This document shows, piece after piece, positions 9,929 through 25,648 of a DNA stretch of 64,000 nt (the first letter of the stretch is position 1; each line of letters starts with the position of its first letter). The notes beneath the pieces were generated by a model. The model saw only the letters and a list, made by a program, of their open reading frames with translations. It was not told the origin of the DNA and did not search any database. A program made the translations under genes and the position numbers. Source of the DNA: Sapria himalayana (taxonomy: Eukaryota > Streptophyta > Magnoliopsida > Malpighiales > Rafflesiaceae); contig JAREIK010000767.1 of assembly GCA_029783825.1 (NCBI GenBank), positions 33,623 to 97,622 of the forward strand, read 5' to 3'.

Positions 9929-12900
9929 ATATAAACTTAAATCAGTAAACTCTTAAACCCTGCAATGCCTAAATACATAAACCAATAAACTACTAAATAC
10001 TACTTAATAATTAATAAATCTAATTTTTATTGCTATTTATTATATTTTTAAATATTCATTTTAATTATTTATTAGTTTATTTTTATAGAAATATTTTATA
10101 AAAATTAAATTATGAGAACGACATATATATTTTATTTAATTTATTTTTAATCAAAAAAAATATATGCTTGTAAAAGAAGTAAAAATTTAAAAATAAAAAT
10201 TATTATCCAATAATATATTTTACTTTATTTTGAATCAATTTGGGTTTTGTAAATATTTTTTAATTAATATCAATCTTTTTATTAATAGTTTATTAATTTA
10301 AATTTGATCATTATTATAATATCTATTAATAAAATTATTTCTATTGAATTTATATCATTTATAATTACTAATATTATTATAACTAAATATTGTATTCTCA
10401 TTTCAAAAAATTTTAAATATTATTATATTTTCAAAGGTTATAACCTATGAAAATGAGAAAAAATTACAAAATTTTTCTTTTTTATTTTATTGATTAAATA
10501 AAACATATAAACCACTACTCGCCTAAAAATATAAATCACTAAACTCCTAAAAGACAAAACCTCTAAATACTTAAACCATTATACTTGTATACATAAATAA
10601 TAAATCATAAATATCATTTTAATTTTTATTCAGAATAATTTTAAATTTTTATTTTAATTAATTTTCAGTATTTTTTATAGAAATATTAAATAAAAATAAA
10701 TTATTAGTAAGTTAGATCTAATTTAAATTAGACTGGTATACCCTAAATAATAAATAATAAATCTCATTTTTTTAATTATAATTTTAAATATTCATTTTAA
10801 TTATTTATTTGTTTATTTTTATAAAAATATTAATTACAAAATAATTATTGAGTTACACAAATATAATTTATATAAATTATTTTTCATCAAAATATTATAG
10901 ATAAACATTTTAAAAGAAAAAGAAATTTTAAAACAAAAAATTATTTTATAGTAATATATTTTGCTTTGCTTCTGAATCATTTTACCTTTTGTATTTATAT
11001 TTTAATTGATATCTATCTTATTAATAATAGATTATTAAGTTATCTTTTCATCATTATTAGAATATTTATCAATAAAAATATTTATATTGAATTCATATGA
11101 TATATAAATATAATGATTACTATAACTAAATATTGTATTCACTTTTGAAAAAATTTTTAAAATTATTATATTTTCAAAGGTTATAACCTTTGAAAATGTG
11201 AAAAAATAAAGAAAAGATATCTTTTCTTTATTTTTATATTGTTTAAATAAAACTTATACACCACTAAATGTCTAAGCATTTAAATCACTAAACTACAAAA
11301 TCCCTATACCTTAATATAGATAATCTTTTAAACCGGTATACCCTAAATAATAATTAATAAATATCTAGACTACTAAATCCCAAAACTCCCTAAATACATA
11401 AACCATTACACTTATATAAACTAAATAATAAATAATAAATTTTATTTTTATTTGTATTAAATATAATTTTATATATTCATTTTAATTATTTTTTATGTTT
11501 ATTTTTTTAGAAATATTAATTACAAAATAAATAATGAGTGAGACATATATAATTTAAATATATTATTTTTTATGAAAAAAAATATAAGCTTATAAAAAAA
11601 ATAAAATTTCAAAAATTTAAAATTTTATTTAGTAATATAATTTACTTTGATTTTGAATTATTTTGGATTTTACAAATATATTTTAATTAATATCTATCTT
11701 ATTAATAATAGTTTATTAATTTATTTTTTGATCATTTTAAAAATATATATTAATAAAATCTTTTATTTTAAATTTACATCTAATAAAATTATTAATATTA
11801 TTATAACTAAGTATTGTATTCATATTTTAGAAAGATTAAAAAATTATTATATTTTCAAAGGTTATAACCTTTGAAAATCACGAAAATTCATAAAAATAAT
11901 TTTTTTGTTATTTCTTTAATTAAATAAAACCTATAAACACCTAAATGTGTAAATATATAAATCAATAAACTCATTATCCCCAAAACCACTATAAACATAA
12001 ACCATTCAATAGGTATACCCGAAATAATAAATAATAAATCTCTTTTTATTAGTATTCATTATAATTTTAAATATTCATTTTAATTATTTATCAATTTATT
12101 TTTATAGAAATATTAATTCTAAAATAAATTATTAATGAGACAGATATATTTTAAATAATTTATTTTTCATAAAAAATATATATATGCTTATAAAATGAGG
12201 TGAAATTTTTAAAATAAAAAATTATTATTTAGTAATATATCTTATTTTGATTTTGAATCATTTTAGATTCTACAATTATATTTTAATTTATATCATTCTT
12301 ATTAATACTAGTTTATTAATTTAATTATTGATCATAATTATAATATCTATAAATAAAATTATTTATAATTGGTTTACATTAGATATAATTTTTAAGATTA
12401 TTATAAGTAAATATTATATTCACATTTAAAAAAATTAAAAATTATTATATATTCAAAGGTTACAACCTTCAAAAATTTAAAAAATTCAAAAAATTAAATT
12501 TTTTGTTTTTTAATTCTTTAGAAAATAACTATAAATCACTAAAGGCCTAAACACTTAAATCACTAAACTACTAAACCAAAAAACACCTAAATAATTAAAC
12601 CATTAAACCGGTATATCCTGAAGAACAAATAATAAATCTCAATTTTATTTGTATTCATTATAATTTTAAATATTTATTTTAATTATTTGTTAGTTTATTA
12701 TTATAGAATTATAAATTACAAAATAAATTATGAGTAAGTCAAATTAATTTAAATAATTTATTTATAATAACAAAAATATAAAGTTATAAAAAAAGAAAAA
12801 ACTAAAAAAATTATTATAAAGTAATATATTTTACTTTGATTTTGAATAAATTTAGATTTTGCAAATATATTTTAAATAATATCTATCTTATTAATAATAG

Positions 12901-13699
12901 TTTATTAAATTTTTTTTATCATTATTATAATATCTAGCAATGTAATTATTTATATTGAATTTAAATGACTTATAATTATTAAGATTATTTTAACTAAATA
13001 TTATATTTACATTTGAAAATAATTTAAAAATTATTATATTTTCAAAGGTTATAACCTTCAAAAATTTAAAAAATAATAAAAATAAATTTTTTGTTATATC
13101 ATTGTTAAAATAAAACTTATAAACCACTAAATGCCTAAATTCTTAAATGCCTAAACTCCTAAACAAAAAAGCCCCTAAATACTTAAACCTTTAAAATCGT
13201 GAACCTTTAATATAATTTGAATAATTTATTACAATATTAATTACATAATAAATTATGAGTGATACAAATATAATTTAAATAATTTATTTTTCACCAAAAA
13301 AAAATAAGCTCATAAAAATAAGCAAAAAAAAATTATTATTTAGTAATAAATTTTACTTGGATTTTGAATATTTTTCAGTTTTGCAATTATATTTTAATTA
13401 ATATTTATCATATTAATAATAGCATATTAATTTATTTTTTGATAATTGATATCATATTTATCAATAAAATTGTTTATATTTAGTTTATATTATATATAAT
13501 TATAATGATTATTATTACTTAATATTGTATTCACATTTTTAAAAAATTTTAAAATTATTATATTTTCAAAATATAACCTTAGAAAATGTGAAAAAATATC
13601 AAAAATAATTTTTTTGTTATTTCATTGTTTAAATAAAACCTATAAACCACTAAATGCCTAAAAAGATAAATAGCTAAAGTCATAAACGAAAAAACCTCT

Positions 13700-16600
13700 A
13701 GGTACTTAAAATATTAAACTAGTATACATTATTAATAATTCATAAATCTCATATTAATTTGTATTCAGTATAATTTTAAATTTTTATTTTAATTATTTAT
13801 CAGTTTATTTTTATAAAATATTAATTACAAAATAAATTATTAGTGAGACGGATCTAATTTAAATTAAACCGGTATCACTAAATAATAAATAATAAATCTT
13901 ATTTTTTTTCATTATAATTATAAATATTCATTTTACTTATTTATTTGTTTATTTATATATAAATATTAATTACAAAATAAATTGACTTAGACAAATATAA
14001 TTTATATATATTATTTTTCATCAAAAAATTATAGATAATTTTTTTAAAAGAAAAAAAATATCTAAACAACAAATTAATATATAGTAATATATTTTGGATT
14101 GCTTCTGAATCATTTTAGGTTTTATAATTATATTTTAATTGATATCTATCTTTTTTTAATTGATATCTATCTTATTAATAATTGTTTATTAATTTATTTT
14201 TTGATCATTATTAGAATATTTATCAATAAAATTGTTTATATTGAATTTATATGATATATAAATATAATGATTATTATAACTAAATATTGAATTCACTTTT
14301 GAAAAAAATTTAAAAATTATCATATTTTCAAAGGTTATAACCTTTGTATATATGAATAAATAATAAAAATAATTTTTTTGTTATTTTATTTTTTAAATAA
14401 AACCTATAAACCACTAAATGCATACATAGTTATATCAGTAAACATTTAAACCCCATAATGCCTAAATACATAAACCATTAAACTACTATATACTACTTAA
14501 TATTTAATAAATTTAATTTTTATTTTAATTTATTATAATTTTAAATATTCATTTTAATTATTTATTAGTTTATTATTATAGAAATTTTTATCACAAAATA
14601 AATTATGAGTGCGACACATAAATTTAAATAATTTATTTTTAATCAAAAAAATATATACGCTTTTAAAAGAAGTATAAAAAGAAGTATTATTAAAAATTAA
14701 AATTATCAACTATTATATTTTACTTTAATTTTGAATCAATTTAGGTTTTGTAAATATTTTTTAATTATTATCTATCTTATTATAAATTGTTTATTAGTTT
14801 AATTTTTGATCATTATTATAATATCTCTCAATAAAATTGTTGATATTTATTTTATATGATATAGAATTATTAAAATTATTATAACAAAATATTGTATTCC
14901 AATTCCAAAAAATTTAAATAATATTAAATTTTCAAAGTTTATAACTTTTGAAAATGACAAAAATTACAATTTTTTTTCTTATTTTATTCTTTAAATAAAA
15001 CCTATAAATCGATAAATGCCTAAAAACATAAATTGCTAAACTCGTAAACGACAAAACCTCAAAATACTAAAACCATTAAATTGGTATACATTAAAAATAA
15101 ATCATAAATCTCATTTTTATTTTTATTCAGGATAATTTTAAAGTTATATTTTAATTATTTATCAGTTTATTTTTATAGAAATATTAATTAAAATATAAAT
15201 TATTAGTGAGACAGATATAACTTAAATTAAACCGGTATACCCTAAATAATAAATGATAAATCTCAATTTTTTTATTATAATTTTAAATATTCATTTTAAT
15301 TATTATTATTTTTTATTTTTATATAAATATTAATCAAAAAATAAATATTGAGTTAGACAAATATAATTTATGTAAATTATTTTTAATCATAAAAATATAG
15401 ATAAACTTTTTAAAATAAAAAAAAATTCAAAACAAAAAAATATTATATAGTAATATATTTTTCTTTGCTTATGAATCATTTTATATTTTGTAATTATATT
15501 TTAATTGATATCTATCTTATTAATAATATTTTTATTAATTTCTTTTTTGATCTTTATTAGAATATTTATCAATAAAATTTTTTATATTGAATTTATATGA
15601 TATATAAATATAATGATTATTATGACTAAATATTGAATTCACTTTTGAAAATAATTTAAAAATTATTATATTATCAAAGGTTATAACCTTTGAAAATATC
15701 AAAAAATAATAAAAATAAATGTTTTGTTATTTTATTTTTTAAATAAAACCAATAAACCACTAAATGCATACACAAAAAAATCACTAAACACCTAAACCCC
15801 GTAATACCAAAATACATAAACCATTAAACTGCTATATAATACATAATAATTAATAAATCTAATTTTAATTTCTATTTATTATAGTTTTAAATATTCATTT
15901 TAATTATTTATTAGTTTATTTTTATAGATATATTTATTACAAAATAAATTATGAGTGCGACAAATATAATTTAAATAATTTATTTTTAATCGAAAGAAAT
16001 ATATACGCTTATAAAAGAAGTAAAAATTTAAAATTTAAAAATTATTATCCAGAAATATATTTTACTTTAATTTTGAATCAATTTGGGTTTTGTAAATATT
16101 TTTTAATTAATATCTATTTTATTATTAATAGTTTATTAATTTAATTTTTGATAATTATTATAATATCTATCAATAAAATTATTTATAGAGAATTTATATA
16201 ATATATAATTACTAATATTATTATAACTAAATATTGTATTCACATTTCAAAAAATTTAAAATATTATTATATTTTCAAAGCTTATAACCTATGAAATTGA
16301 GAAAAAATTACAAATTTTTTTTTGATATTTTATTGATTATATAAAACCTATAAACCACTAAATGCCTAAAAATCTAAATTGCTAAACTCCTAAAATATAA
16401 AACCTCTAAATACTTAAATCATTAAACTAGTATACATTAATAATAATTCATAAATATCATTTTAATTTTTATTTAGTATAATTTTAAATTTTTATTTTAA
16501 TTAATATTTAGTTTATTTTTATATAAATTTTAAATACAAAATAAATTATTAGTGAGATAGATCTAATTTAAATTAGACCGGTATACCCTAAATAATAAAT

Positions 16601-16700
16601 AATAAATCTCATTTTTTTAATTATAATTTTAAATTTGCATTTTAATTATTTATTTGTTTATTTTTATATAAATATTAATTACAAGATAATTTATGAGTTA
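13700..16700 (-). repeat. Higher-order repeat array B-H-C, period about 1.35 kb (first array)
   Basis: Type C landmarks at 14456 and 15801 are 1,345 bp apart, and H junctions at 13860, 15225 and 16570 are about 1.34-1.37 kb apart. Each period holds two full units plus one H fragment. The same architecture and several private sequence markers recur at 56.5-60.6 kb in the same orientation. Confidence 0.8.
14134..14174. repeat. Short tandem duplication inside a satellite unit (marker)
   Basis: TTAATTGATATCTATCTT occurs twice in a row here, once in ordinary units. The same duplication occurs at about 57530-57572 and, more diverged, at 56766-56805. It marks these units as copies of one ancestor. 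Confidence 0.8.
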
Positions 16701-16871
16701 CACAAATATAATTTATATAAATTATTTTCATCAAAAAATTATAGATAAACTTTTTAAAAGAAAAAAAAATTCAAAATAAAAAATTATTGTATAGTAATAT
16801 ATTTTGCTTTGCTTCTTAATCATTTTAGGTTTTCTATTTATATTTTAATTGATATCTATCATATTAATATT

Positions 16872-16886
16872 ACATTATTAATAAGT
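16872..16886. other. Satellite orientation switch, reverse to forward (tail-to-tail)
   Basis: Left sequence GATATCTATCATATTAATA is reversed-unit text; right sequence TAATAAGTTTATCTATTTT is forward-unit text. The join falls within ATTATTAATAAG, where both parents share a TTAATA-like run, so the exact base cannot be fixed. No foreign DNA lies at the junction. Confidence 0.8.
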
Positions 16887-19800
16887 TTATCTATTTTTTT
16901 TGATTATAAATTTTTTAAATAAATTAGATTTGTCTAACTCATAATTTATATGGTTATTAATATTTAATAAAAATAAACGAATAGATAATTCAAATGAATA
17001 TTTTAAATAATAATGAAAAAAATAATATTGAGATTTATATTTTATTATTTAGGGTATACTAGTTTAAAAGGATTATCTTTTTAGGGTTTTCAAAATTTAG
17101 GAGTTAATTATTTAAGTGTTTAGGCATTTAGTGGTTTATAAGATTTATTTAAACAAAGAAATAACAAAAAAATTATTTTTAATATTTTCTCACATTTTCA
17201 AATGTTATACCCTTTGAAAATATAATAATTTTAAAATTTTTTAAAAATGTGAATACAATATTTATAATAATAATCATTTTAATTATATATAATCTAAAAA
17301 AATATAAAAAATTTTATTGATAGATATTAAATCAATTATCAAAAAATAAATTAATATGCTTTTATTAATATGATATATATAAATTAAAATATAATTGCAA
17401 AACCTAAAATTATTTAAAATAAAAGTAAAATTTATTTCTAAATAATAATTTTTGATTTTTAGTTTTTGCTTCTTTTTATAAGCTTATATATTTTTTTAAT
17501 GAAAAATAAATTATTTAAATTAAATTTGTATCACTCATAATTTATTTTGTAATTAATATTTTAATAAATTATTTAAATTATATTTAAGGTTCACGAGTTT
17601 AAAGGTTTAAGTATTTAAGGGCTATTGTGTTAAGGAGTTTAGAGATTTAAGTGTTTAGAGATTTAGTGGTTTATAAGTTTTATTTTAACAATGATATAAC
17701 ATAAAATTTAATTTTTTTATTTTTTCTAATTTTTGAAGGTTATAATCTTTGAAAATATATTAATTTTTAAATTTTTTTCAAATGTAAATATAATATTTAG
17801 TTATAATTATCTTAATAATTATAAGTCATTTAAATTCAATATAAATATTTACATTGCTAGATATTACAATAATGATCAAAAAATAAATTAATAAACTATT
17901 ATTAATAAAATTGATATTATTTAAAATGTATTTGTAAAATCTAAATTTATTCAAATCAATGTAAAATATATTACTAAATTATAATTTTTTTAATGTTTTG
18001 CTTTTTTTATAAGTTTATTTTTTTGTGATTAAAAATATATTATTTAAATTATATTTGTCTTACTCATAATTTATTTTGTAATTTATAATTCTATAATAAT
18101 AAACTAATAAATAATTAAAATGAATATTTAAAATTATAATGAATACAAATAAAATTGAGATTTATTATTTATTATTCAGGATATACCGGTTAATTGTTTA
18201 AGTATTTAGGTTTTTTGTGGTATAGGAGTTTAGTGATTTAATTGTTTAGACCTTTAGTGATTAATAGTTTTTATTTAAAGAATGAATAAACAAAAAATTT
18301 AATTTTTAATTTTTTTAATTTTTGAAGTTTATAACCTATGAAAAAATAATAATTTTTAATTTTTTTTAAATATGAATATAATATTCAGTTATAATAATTT
18401 TAATAATTATATATAATGTAAACTCAATATAAATAATTTTATTTATAAATATTATAATAATGATCAATCAATAAATTAATAAACTAGTATTTATAAGAAT
18501 GATTTAAATTAAAATATAATTGTAAAATCTAAAATGATTCAAAATCAAAATAAGCTATATTACTAAATAATAGTTATTTATTTTTAAAAATTTTCATTTT
18601 TTTATAATCCTTTTTTTAATGAAAAATAAATTATTTAAACTATATATGTTGCATTAATAATTTATTTTGTAATTAATATTTCTATAAAAATAAACTGATA
18701 AATAATTAAAGTGAATATTTAAAATTATAATGAATACCAATAAAAATTAGATTTATGATTTATTATTTGGACTATACTAATTTAATGTTTTAAGTATTTA
18801 TGGGCTTCGTGGTTTAAAAGTTTAGTCATTTTTGAATTTAGTCATTGAGTGGTTATAGGTTTTATATAAAAAAAATAACAAAAAATTTATTTTTGTTATT
18901 TTTTCTCATTTTTGAATGTTATAACCTTAGAAAATATAATAAATTATAATTTTTTTTTGAAAAGTGAATATACTATGAAGTTATAATAATCATAATAATT
19001 ATATATCATGTAAATTCAATATAAACTATTTTTTTGATATATATTATAATAATGATCATATAAAAGTAATAAACAATTAATTAATAAAATAAATATTGTT
19101 TAAAATATAATTTCAAAACCTAAAATGATTCAAAATCAAAGTGAAATATTTTACTAAATATTAATTTTAAATTTTTAAATTTTTGTATCCATTTATAAGC
19201 CTATATATTTTTTGATGAAAAATAAAATATTTAAATTATATTTATCTCCCTAATAATTTATTTTTTAATTTATATTTCTATAAAATTAAACTAACAAATA
19301 ATTAAAATGTATATTTAAAATTATAATGAATACTAATAAAAATGATATTTATGATTTATTATTTAGGGTATAACTATTTAATTGTTTAAGTTTTTTGTGA
19401 TTTTGGTGTTAATGAGTTTATTGATTTATATGTTTGCACATTTAGGTGTTTATAGGTTTTATTTAATCAAAGAAATAACAAAAAATTTATTTGTATGAAT
19501 TTTCGTGATTTTCAAATGTTATAACCTTTAAAAATATAATAATTTTTAATAGTTATAAAATATGAATACAATACTTAGTTATAATAATCTTAAAAATTAT
19601 ATTTGTTGTAAATTCAATATAAAAAAATTAATTAATATATATTATTATAATGATCAAAAAATAAAATAATTAACTATTATTAATAAGATAGATATTAATT
19701 AAAATATATTTGCAGAAACCAAAATAATTCAAAATCAAAGTATATTATATTACTAAATAAAATAATAAATTTTTGAAATTTTGTTTATTTTTATAAGCTT

Positions 19801-22800
19801 ATTATTATTTCATAAAAAATAAACTATTTAAATTATATATGTCTCACTCATTATTTAATTTGTAATTAATATTTCTATAAAAATAAACTAAAAAATAATT
19901 AAAATGAATATTTAAAATTATAATGAATATAAATAAAAATGAGATTTATTATTTATTATTTAGGTTATATAGGTTTAATGGTTTAACTATTTAGGGGGTT
20001 TTGGGGTTTAGGAGTCTAGAGATTTAAATTTTAGGCATTTAGTGGTTTATATGTTTTTTTTAAATAATAAAATAATCTTAATAATTATAAGAAATTTAAA
20101 TTGAATATAAATAATTTTATTGTTATATATTATAAAAATGATCAAATAATAAATTAATAAACTTTTATTAATAAGATTGATAGAAATTAAAATATAATTA
20201 CAAAACCTGTATATAATGATTCAAAATAAAAGTAAAATATATTACTGGATAATAATCTTTAATTTTTAAATTTTTACTTCTTTTATAAGCACATATATAT
20301 TTTTTGATTAAAAATAAATTATTTACATTATATGTGTTGCACTCATAATTTATTTTGTAATAAAAATTTTTATAAAAATAAACTAATAAATAATTAAAAT
20401 GAATATTTAAAATAATAATAAATTGAAATATAAATTCAATTTATTAAGTAGTATATAGTAGTTTAATGGTTTATGTATTTAGGAATTACAGAGATTAGGA
20501 GTTTACTGATATAACTGTGTTTGCATTTAGTGGTTTATAGATTTTATTTAAAAAATAAAAAAAACATAAAATTTATTTTTATTATTTTTTCATATTTCCA
20601 AAGGTTATAACCTTGGGAATATAATAATTTTTAAATTTTTTACAAAAGTGAATTCATTATTTATTTATAATAATCATTATATTTATATATCATATAAATT
20701 CAATATAAACAATTTTATTGATAAATTTTCTAATAATGATCAAAAAATAAATTAACAAACAATTATTAATAAGATAGATATCAATTAAAATATAATTATT
20801 AATCTAAAATGATTTAGAAGGAGAGCAAAATATATTACTATATAATAAATTTTTGTTTTAAAATTTTTTATTCTTTTTATAAGTTTATCTATATTTTTAG
20901 ATTAAAAATAATTTATATAAATTATATTTGTCTAACTCATAATTTATTTTGTAATTAATATTTATATAAAAATAAACAAATAAATAATTAAAATTATAAT
21001 GAAAAAAATAATATTGAGATTTATTATTTATTATTTAGGGTTACCAGTTTAAAAGGATTATTATTTATTATTTAGGGTTTTAGAGATTTAGATGTTATTG
21101 AATTAAGTGTTTAGGTATTTAGTAGTTTATAGGTTTTATTATAACAATGAAATATCAAAAAATATATATTTTTTATTTTTTCACATTTTCAAAGGTTATA
21201 ACTTTTAAAATAGTATAATTATAAATTTTTTTTCAAAAGTGAATTCAATATTATGTTATAATAAACAGTATATTTAAATATCATATAAATTCAATATAAA
21301 TAATTTTATTGATAAATATTCTAATAATGATCAAAAAATAAAATAATAATTTATTATTAATAAGATAGATATCAATTAAAATATAATTACAAAACCAATA
21401 ATGATTCAGAAAAAAGCAAATTATATTATTATATAATAATTTTTTGTTTTTAATTTTTTTTTCTTTTAATAAGTTTATTTATATTTTTTTTATGAAAAAT
21501 AATTTTTATATATTATAATTGTCTAACTCATATTTTATTTTGTAATTAATATTTATATAAAAATAAACAAATAAATAATTAAAATGAATATTTAAAATTA
21601 TAATGAAAAAAATAAAAATGAGATTTATTGTTTATTATTTAGGATATATCTGATTAAAAGAATTATCTATTTAGGGTTTTAGAGATTTAGAAGTTATTCA
21701 TTTAAGTATTTAGGCATTTAGTTGTTTATAGGTTTTATTTAAACTATGAAATAACAAATAAATTATTTTTGATATTTTTTCAAATTTTCAAAGTTTATAA
21801 CCTTTGAAAATATAATAATTTTAAAATTTTTTAAAAATGTGAATACAATATTTAGTAATAATAATTATTATAACAATATATAATTTAAACTAAATATAAA
21901 CAATTTTATTGATATATATTATATCAATTATCAAAAATAAATTAATAAACTATTATTAATATGATAGATCTAAATTAAAATATAATTACAAAAACTAAAA
22001 TGATTAAAAATCAAAGTAAATATATTACTAAATAATAATTTTTGTTTTTTAGTTTTTGACTCATTTTATAAAATTATATATTTTTTTGATAAAAAATAAA
22101 TTATTTAAATTATATTTGTATCACTCATAATTTATTTAGTAATTAATATTTCAATAAATTATTTAAATTATATTTAAGGTTTACAAGTTTAAAGGTTTAT
22201 GTATTTAGAGGCTTCGGGGTTTAGGAGTTTAGAGATTTATGTGTTTAGGTATTTAATGGTTTATTAGTTTTATTTAAACAATGATATAACACAAAATTCA
22301 TTTTTTGTTATTTGTTCTCATTTTTTAAGGTTATATTCTTTGAAAATAAAACAATTTTTAAATTTTTTTAAAATGTGAATACTATATTTACTTTTGATAA
22401 TATTAATAATTATATATTATATAAATTCAATATAAACAATTATATTGATAGATATTATATTATTGATTAAAAAAATAAATTAATAAACTCTTATAATATG
22501 ATAAATATTATTTAAAATATATTTAATAAACCTAAATTTATTCAAATTCAAAGTAAAATAAATTACTAAATAATAATGTTTTTGATGTTTTGCTTCTTTT
22601 TATAAGTTTATATTTTTTGTTCTTAAAAGTATATTATTTAAATTATATTTGTCTTCCTCATAATATATTTTGTAATTTATAATTCTATAAAAATAACTAA
22701 AAAATAATTAAAATGAATATTTAAAATTATAATGAATACAAATAAAAGTGAGATTTATTATTTATTATTCAGGATATACATTTTTAATGGTTTAGGTATT

Positions 22801-24530
22801 TATGTGTTTTGGGGTTTGGTGATTTAAGTGTTTATGCCTTTAGTGATTTATAGTTTTTTTTAAAGAATGAAAAAACAAAAAATTTAATTTTTTTGTTTTT
22901 TTATAATTTTTGAAGGTTATAACCTTTGAAAATATAATAATTATTAATTTTTTTAAATGTGAATATAATATTTAGTTATAATAATCTTAATAATTATATT
23001 TAATGTAAACTTAATATAAATAATTTTATTAATAGATATTATAATAATGATCAATAAATAATTAATAAACTATTATTAAAAAGAATGATACAAACAAAAA
23101 TATAAATGCATAATCTAAAATGATACAAAATCAAAATAAAATATTTTACTAAATAATAAATTTTTGTTTTTAAAATTGTGCCTATTTTTATAAGCTTATA
23201 TTTTTTTGATGAAATATAAATTATTTAAATTCTATATTCTCACTAATAATTTATTTTGTAATTAATATTTATTTAAAAATAAATTGATAAATAATTAAAA
23301 TAAAAATTTAAAATTATACTAAATAAAAATTAAAATGAGATTTATGATTTATTATTAATGTATACCATTTTAATGATTTTGAGATTTAAAATTTTTTGAA
23401 AAGTGAATATAATATTTAGTTATAATATTATTAATAACCATACATCATATAAATTTATTATAAACAATTTTATTGATAGTTATTATAATAATGATCATAA
23501 ATTAAATTAATAAACTATTAATAAATAGATATATATTAATTAAAAAATATTTAAAAAACACAAATTGATTCAAAATTAAATTAAAATATATTACGGGATA
23601 ATAATTTTAAAATTTTAAATTTTTAAATTTTTACTTCTTTTATATGCGTATTTATATTATTTCATTAAAAATAAATTATTTAAATTATATTTGTCACACT
23701 CATTATTTATTTTTTAATAAATATTTCAATAAAATAAACTAATAAATAATTAAAATGAATATTTAAAATTATAATAAATATAAATAAAAATAAGATTTAT
23801 TTTTTATTATGTATTATATATTGGTTTTATGGTTACTGTATTTAGGCATTACGGGGTCTAGGAGTTTACTTATTTAACTGTGTATGCATTTATTAGTTTA
23901 TAGGTTTTATTTAAAAAAACAAAAAACAAAAAATTTATTTTTTTTATTTTTTGATTTTTTCAAAGGTTATAACCTTAGAAAATATAATAATTTTTAAATT
24001 TTTTTCAAAAGTGAATTCAATATTTAGTTATAATAATTATTTTATTTATATATCATATAAATTCAATATAAACTATTTTATTGATAAATATTCTAATAAT
24101 GATCAAAAAATAAATTAATAATCTATTATTAATAAGATAGATATCAATTATAATATAATTACAAAACCTAAAATGATTCAGAAGCAAAGTAAAATATATT
24201 ACTATATAATAATTTTTTGTTTTGAAATTTTTTTTTCTTTTAAAAAGTTTATCTATATTATTTTGATGAAAAATAATTTATATAAATTATATTTGTGTAA
24301 CTCATAATTTATTTTGTAATTAATATTTATATAAAAATAAACAAATAAATAATTAAATTTGAATATTTAAAATTAAAATGAAAATAAAAATGAGATTTAT
24401 TCTTTATTATTTAGGTTATACCGGTTTAATTTAAATTAGATCTATCTCACAAATAATTTATTTTATTATTAATATTTCTATAAAAATAAACTGATAAATA
24501 ATTAAAATAAAAATTAAAATTATACTGAAT
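16877..24530 (+). repeat. Satellite block 3a, forward orientation, about 12 units
   Basis: Forward units with dyad cores at 17203, 17739, 18327, 18917, 19517, 20603, 21194, 21793, 22329, 22915 and 23965. Two units have lost the dyad through internal deletion (about 20070 and about 23390). Type order is E (17050), F (17590), G (18180), a B-like variant (18770), I (19370), A (19980), C (20460), D (21040), E (21640), F (22175), G (22770), truncated B (23360), C (23810) and H (24425). The segment from 21.6 to 24.5 kb is repeated as a direct copy at 36.5-39.4 kb, offset about 14.87 kb. No gene is supported. Confidence 0.93.
23340..23410 (+). repeat. Truncated type B unit, deletion junction shared with 38.2 kb
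   Basis: The unit runs from GTATACCATTTTAATG into GATTTTGAGATTTAAAATTTTTTGAAAAGTG, losing the remainder of the 8-bp array and the dyad. The same join, with small differences, stands at about 38220-38285, proving that the two segments share descent. Confidence 0.82.
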
Positions 24531-25648
24531 AATTAAAATAATTTATTTTGTTCCTCTCTTAACTCTAGAATGATTGCTAAAGCTCTAACCAAAATAATAG
24601 GAGCTTTTACTTTATATCCAATATGTCTCATCATATTTGATGTTGAATCACTGGGCTATCAAAGGTAATTTGACTCATGTATGCTAACAGACAAAACCAA
24701 AGTTGTACCCCTATGTGTTGAAATAGCTAGTTGTAGAGGATGCTATTTATATTGATTATTGTAATTTCTTCTAAAATATCTCTGATGCACACACTCAAAG
24801 CAATTTTTTTAAACATAGTTCGCCTCTAAAAAAAATAACCACCTTGTAGCCTTTTAGAACAAACTAGCCCCAGGGTGGATTGAGCAGGGCAAGAAGTATG
24901 AGCTCTTTTTCAATCAAGAGTCAAAAAATTTATTTTATTGGCATGTCTAAGCCTTTTTTTTATATCCTCATGGATATCAAAAGTATCATTTCTTTCTTTT
25001 TATATTAAATGAGTTATGAATGCAAGCTCACAATACCCAAAAAGGTGTAAATAAATCATATTCAAATGTATAAAAGGCTTTAATCATTGCTATAAATATT
25101 AGTCTTGCATATTGACACTTGCGGTCACAAATCAAAGGAAAAAGCCATAGTGATATTTCCAATCCCAAAAATTTTAGTTATAGAAAGTTATAAAGAGTAG
25201 TACTCGAGGTTTAAGTATTTCTAGGGTCATGACTTTTGCTGTTGAGGAATGTCCAAAGTTACAATCATTCCTAGTGGAATGACTTTGCAATATAAAGATA
25301 AGATGCACAAGCAATGGTCATATCCAATACTGTGACACATTATTATAGTGATTAAATATGTATTCATGATCATTCTTATTGCCATAACAATATGTTCAAT
25401 AGCAAGACACAAGTTATGGCATATTCTCATCGATATGATTTTGTGTTCTAGAGGCAAAATATACAATCATGACCATTTCTAATGCTACAATAATTTAAAG
25501 AAAGAAAGAGACTGAATCCATAACTCACCCCTCGAGTCATGACTTTGTGTTACATAAACATAAAGATAAATCTGTGACATTCCTAAAAGTTTTGAATTTC
25601 AATTTAAATTTAACACTTAGTCATTTGATTATAAAAGTGCAAAACATG

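Larger units (their letters stand above)
9921..16876 (-). repeat. Satellite block 2b, reverse orientation, about 10 units
   Basis: Reversed units; the 8-bp array reads CTAAAC-like on the plus strand. Dyad cores lie at 10437, 11179, 11860, 12459, 13047, about 13575, 14333, 14937, 15679 and 16280. The spacing alternates between about 600 and about 745 bp where an H piece is included. Type order along the plus strand is C (9960), B (10550), H (10720), D (11300), A-like (11400), I (11980), G (12580), F (13180), B (13700), H (13860), C (14456), B (15070), H (15225), C (15801), B (16400) and H (16570). The type C landmark recurs exactly 1,345 bp apart (14456 to 15801), a B-H-C higher-order repeat. 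No gene is supported. Confidence 0.93.

Noticed and set aside
25227..25466. 79-residue frame kept open in both islands (counterpart 50437-50676)
   Set aside because: Equal length and no indel look coding, but of roughly 21 base differences about 16 change the amino acid, close to the neutral expectation. There is no recognisable domain, and the sequences upstream and downstream do not look like a gene. A formal dN/dS on more copies would settle it.
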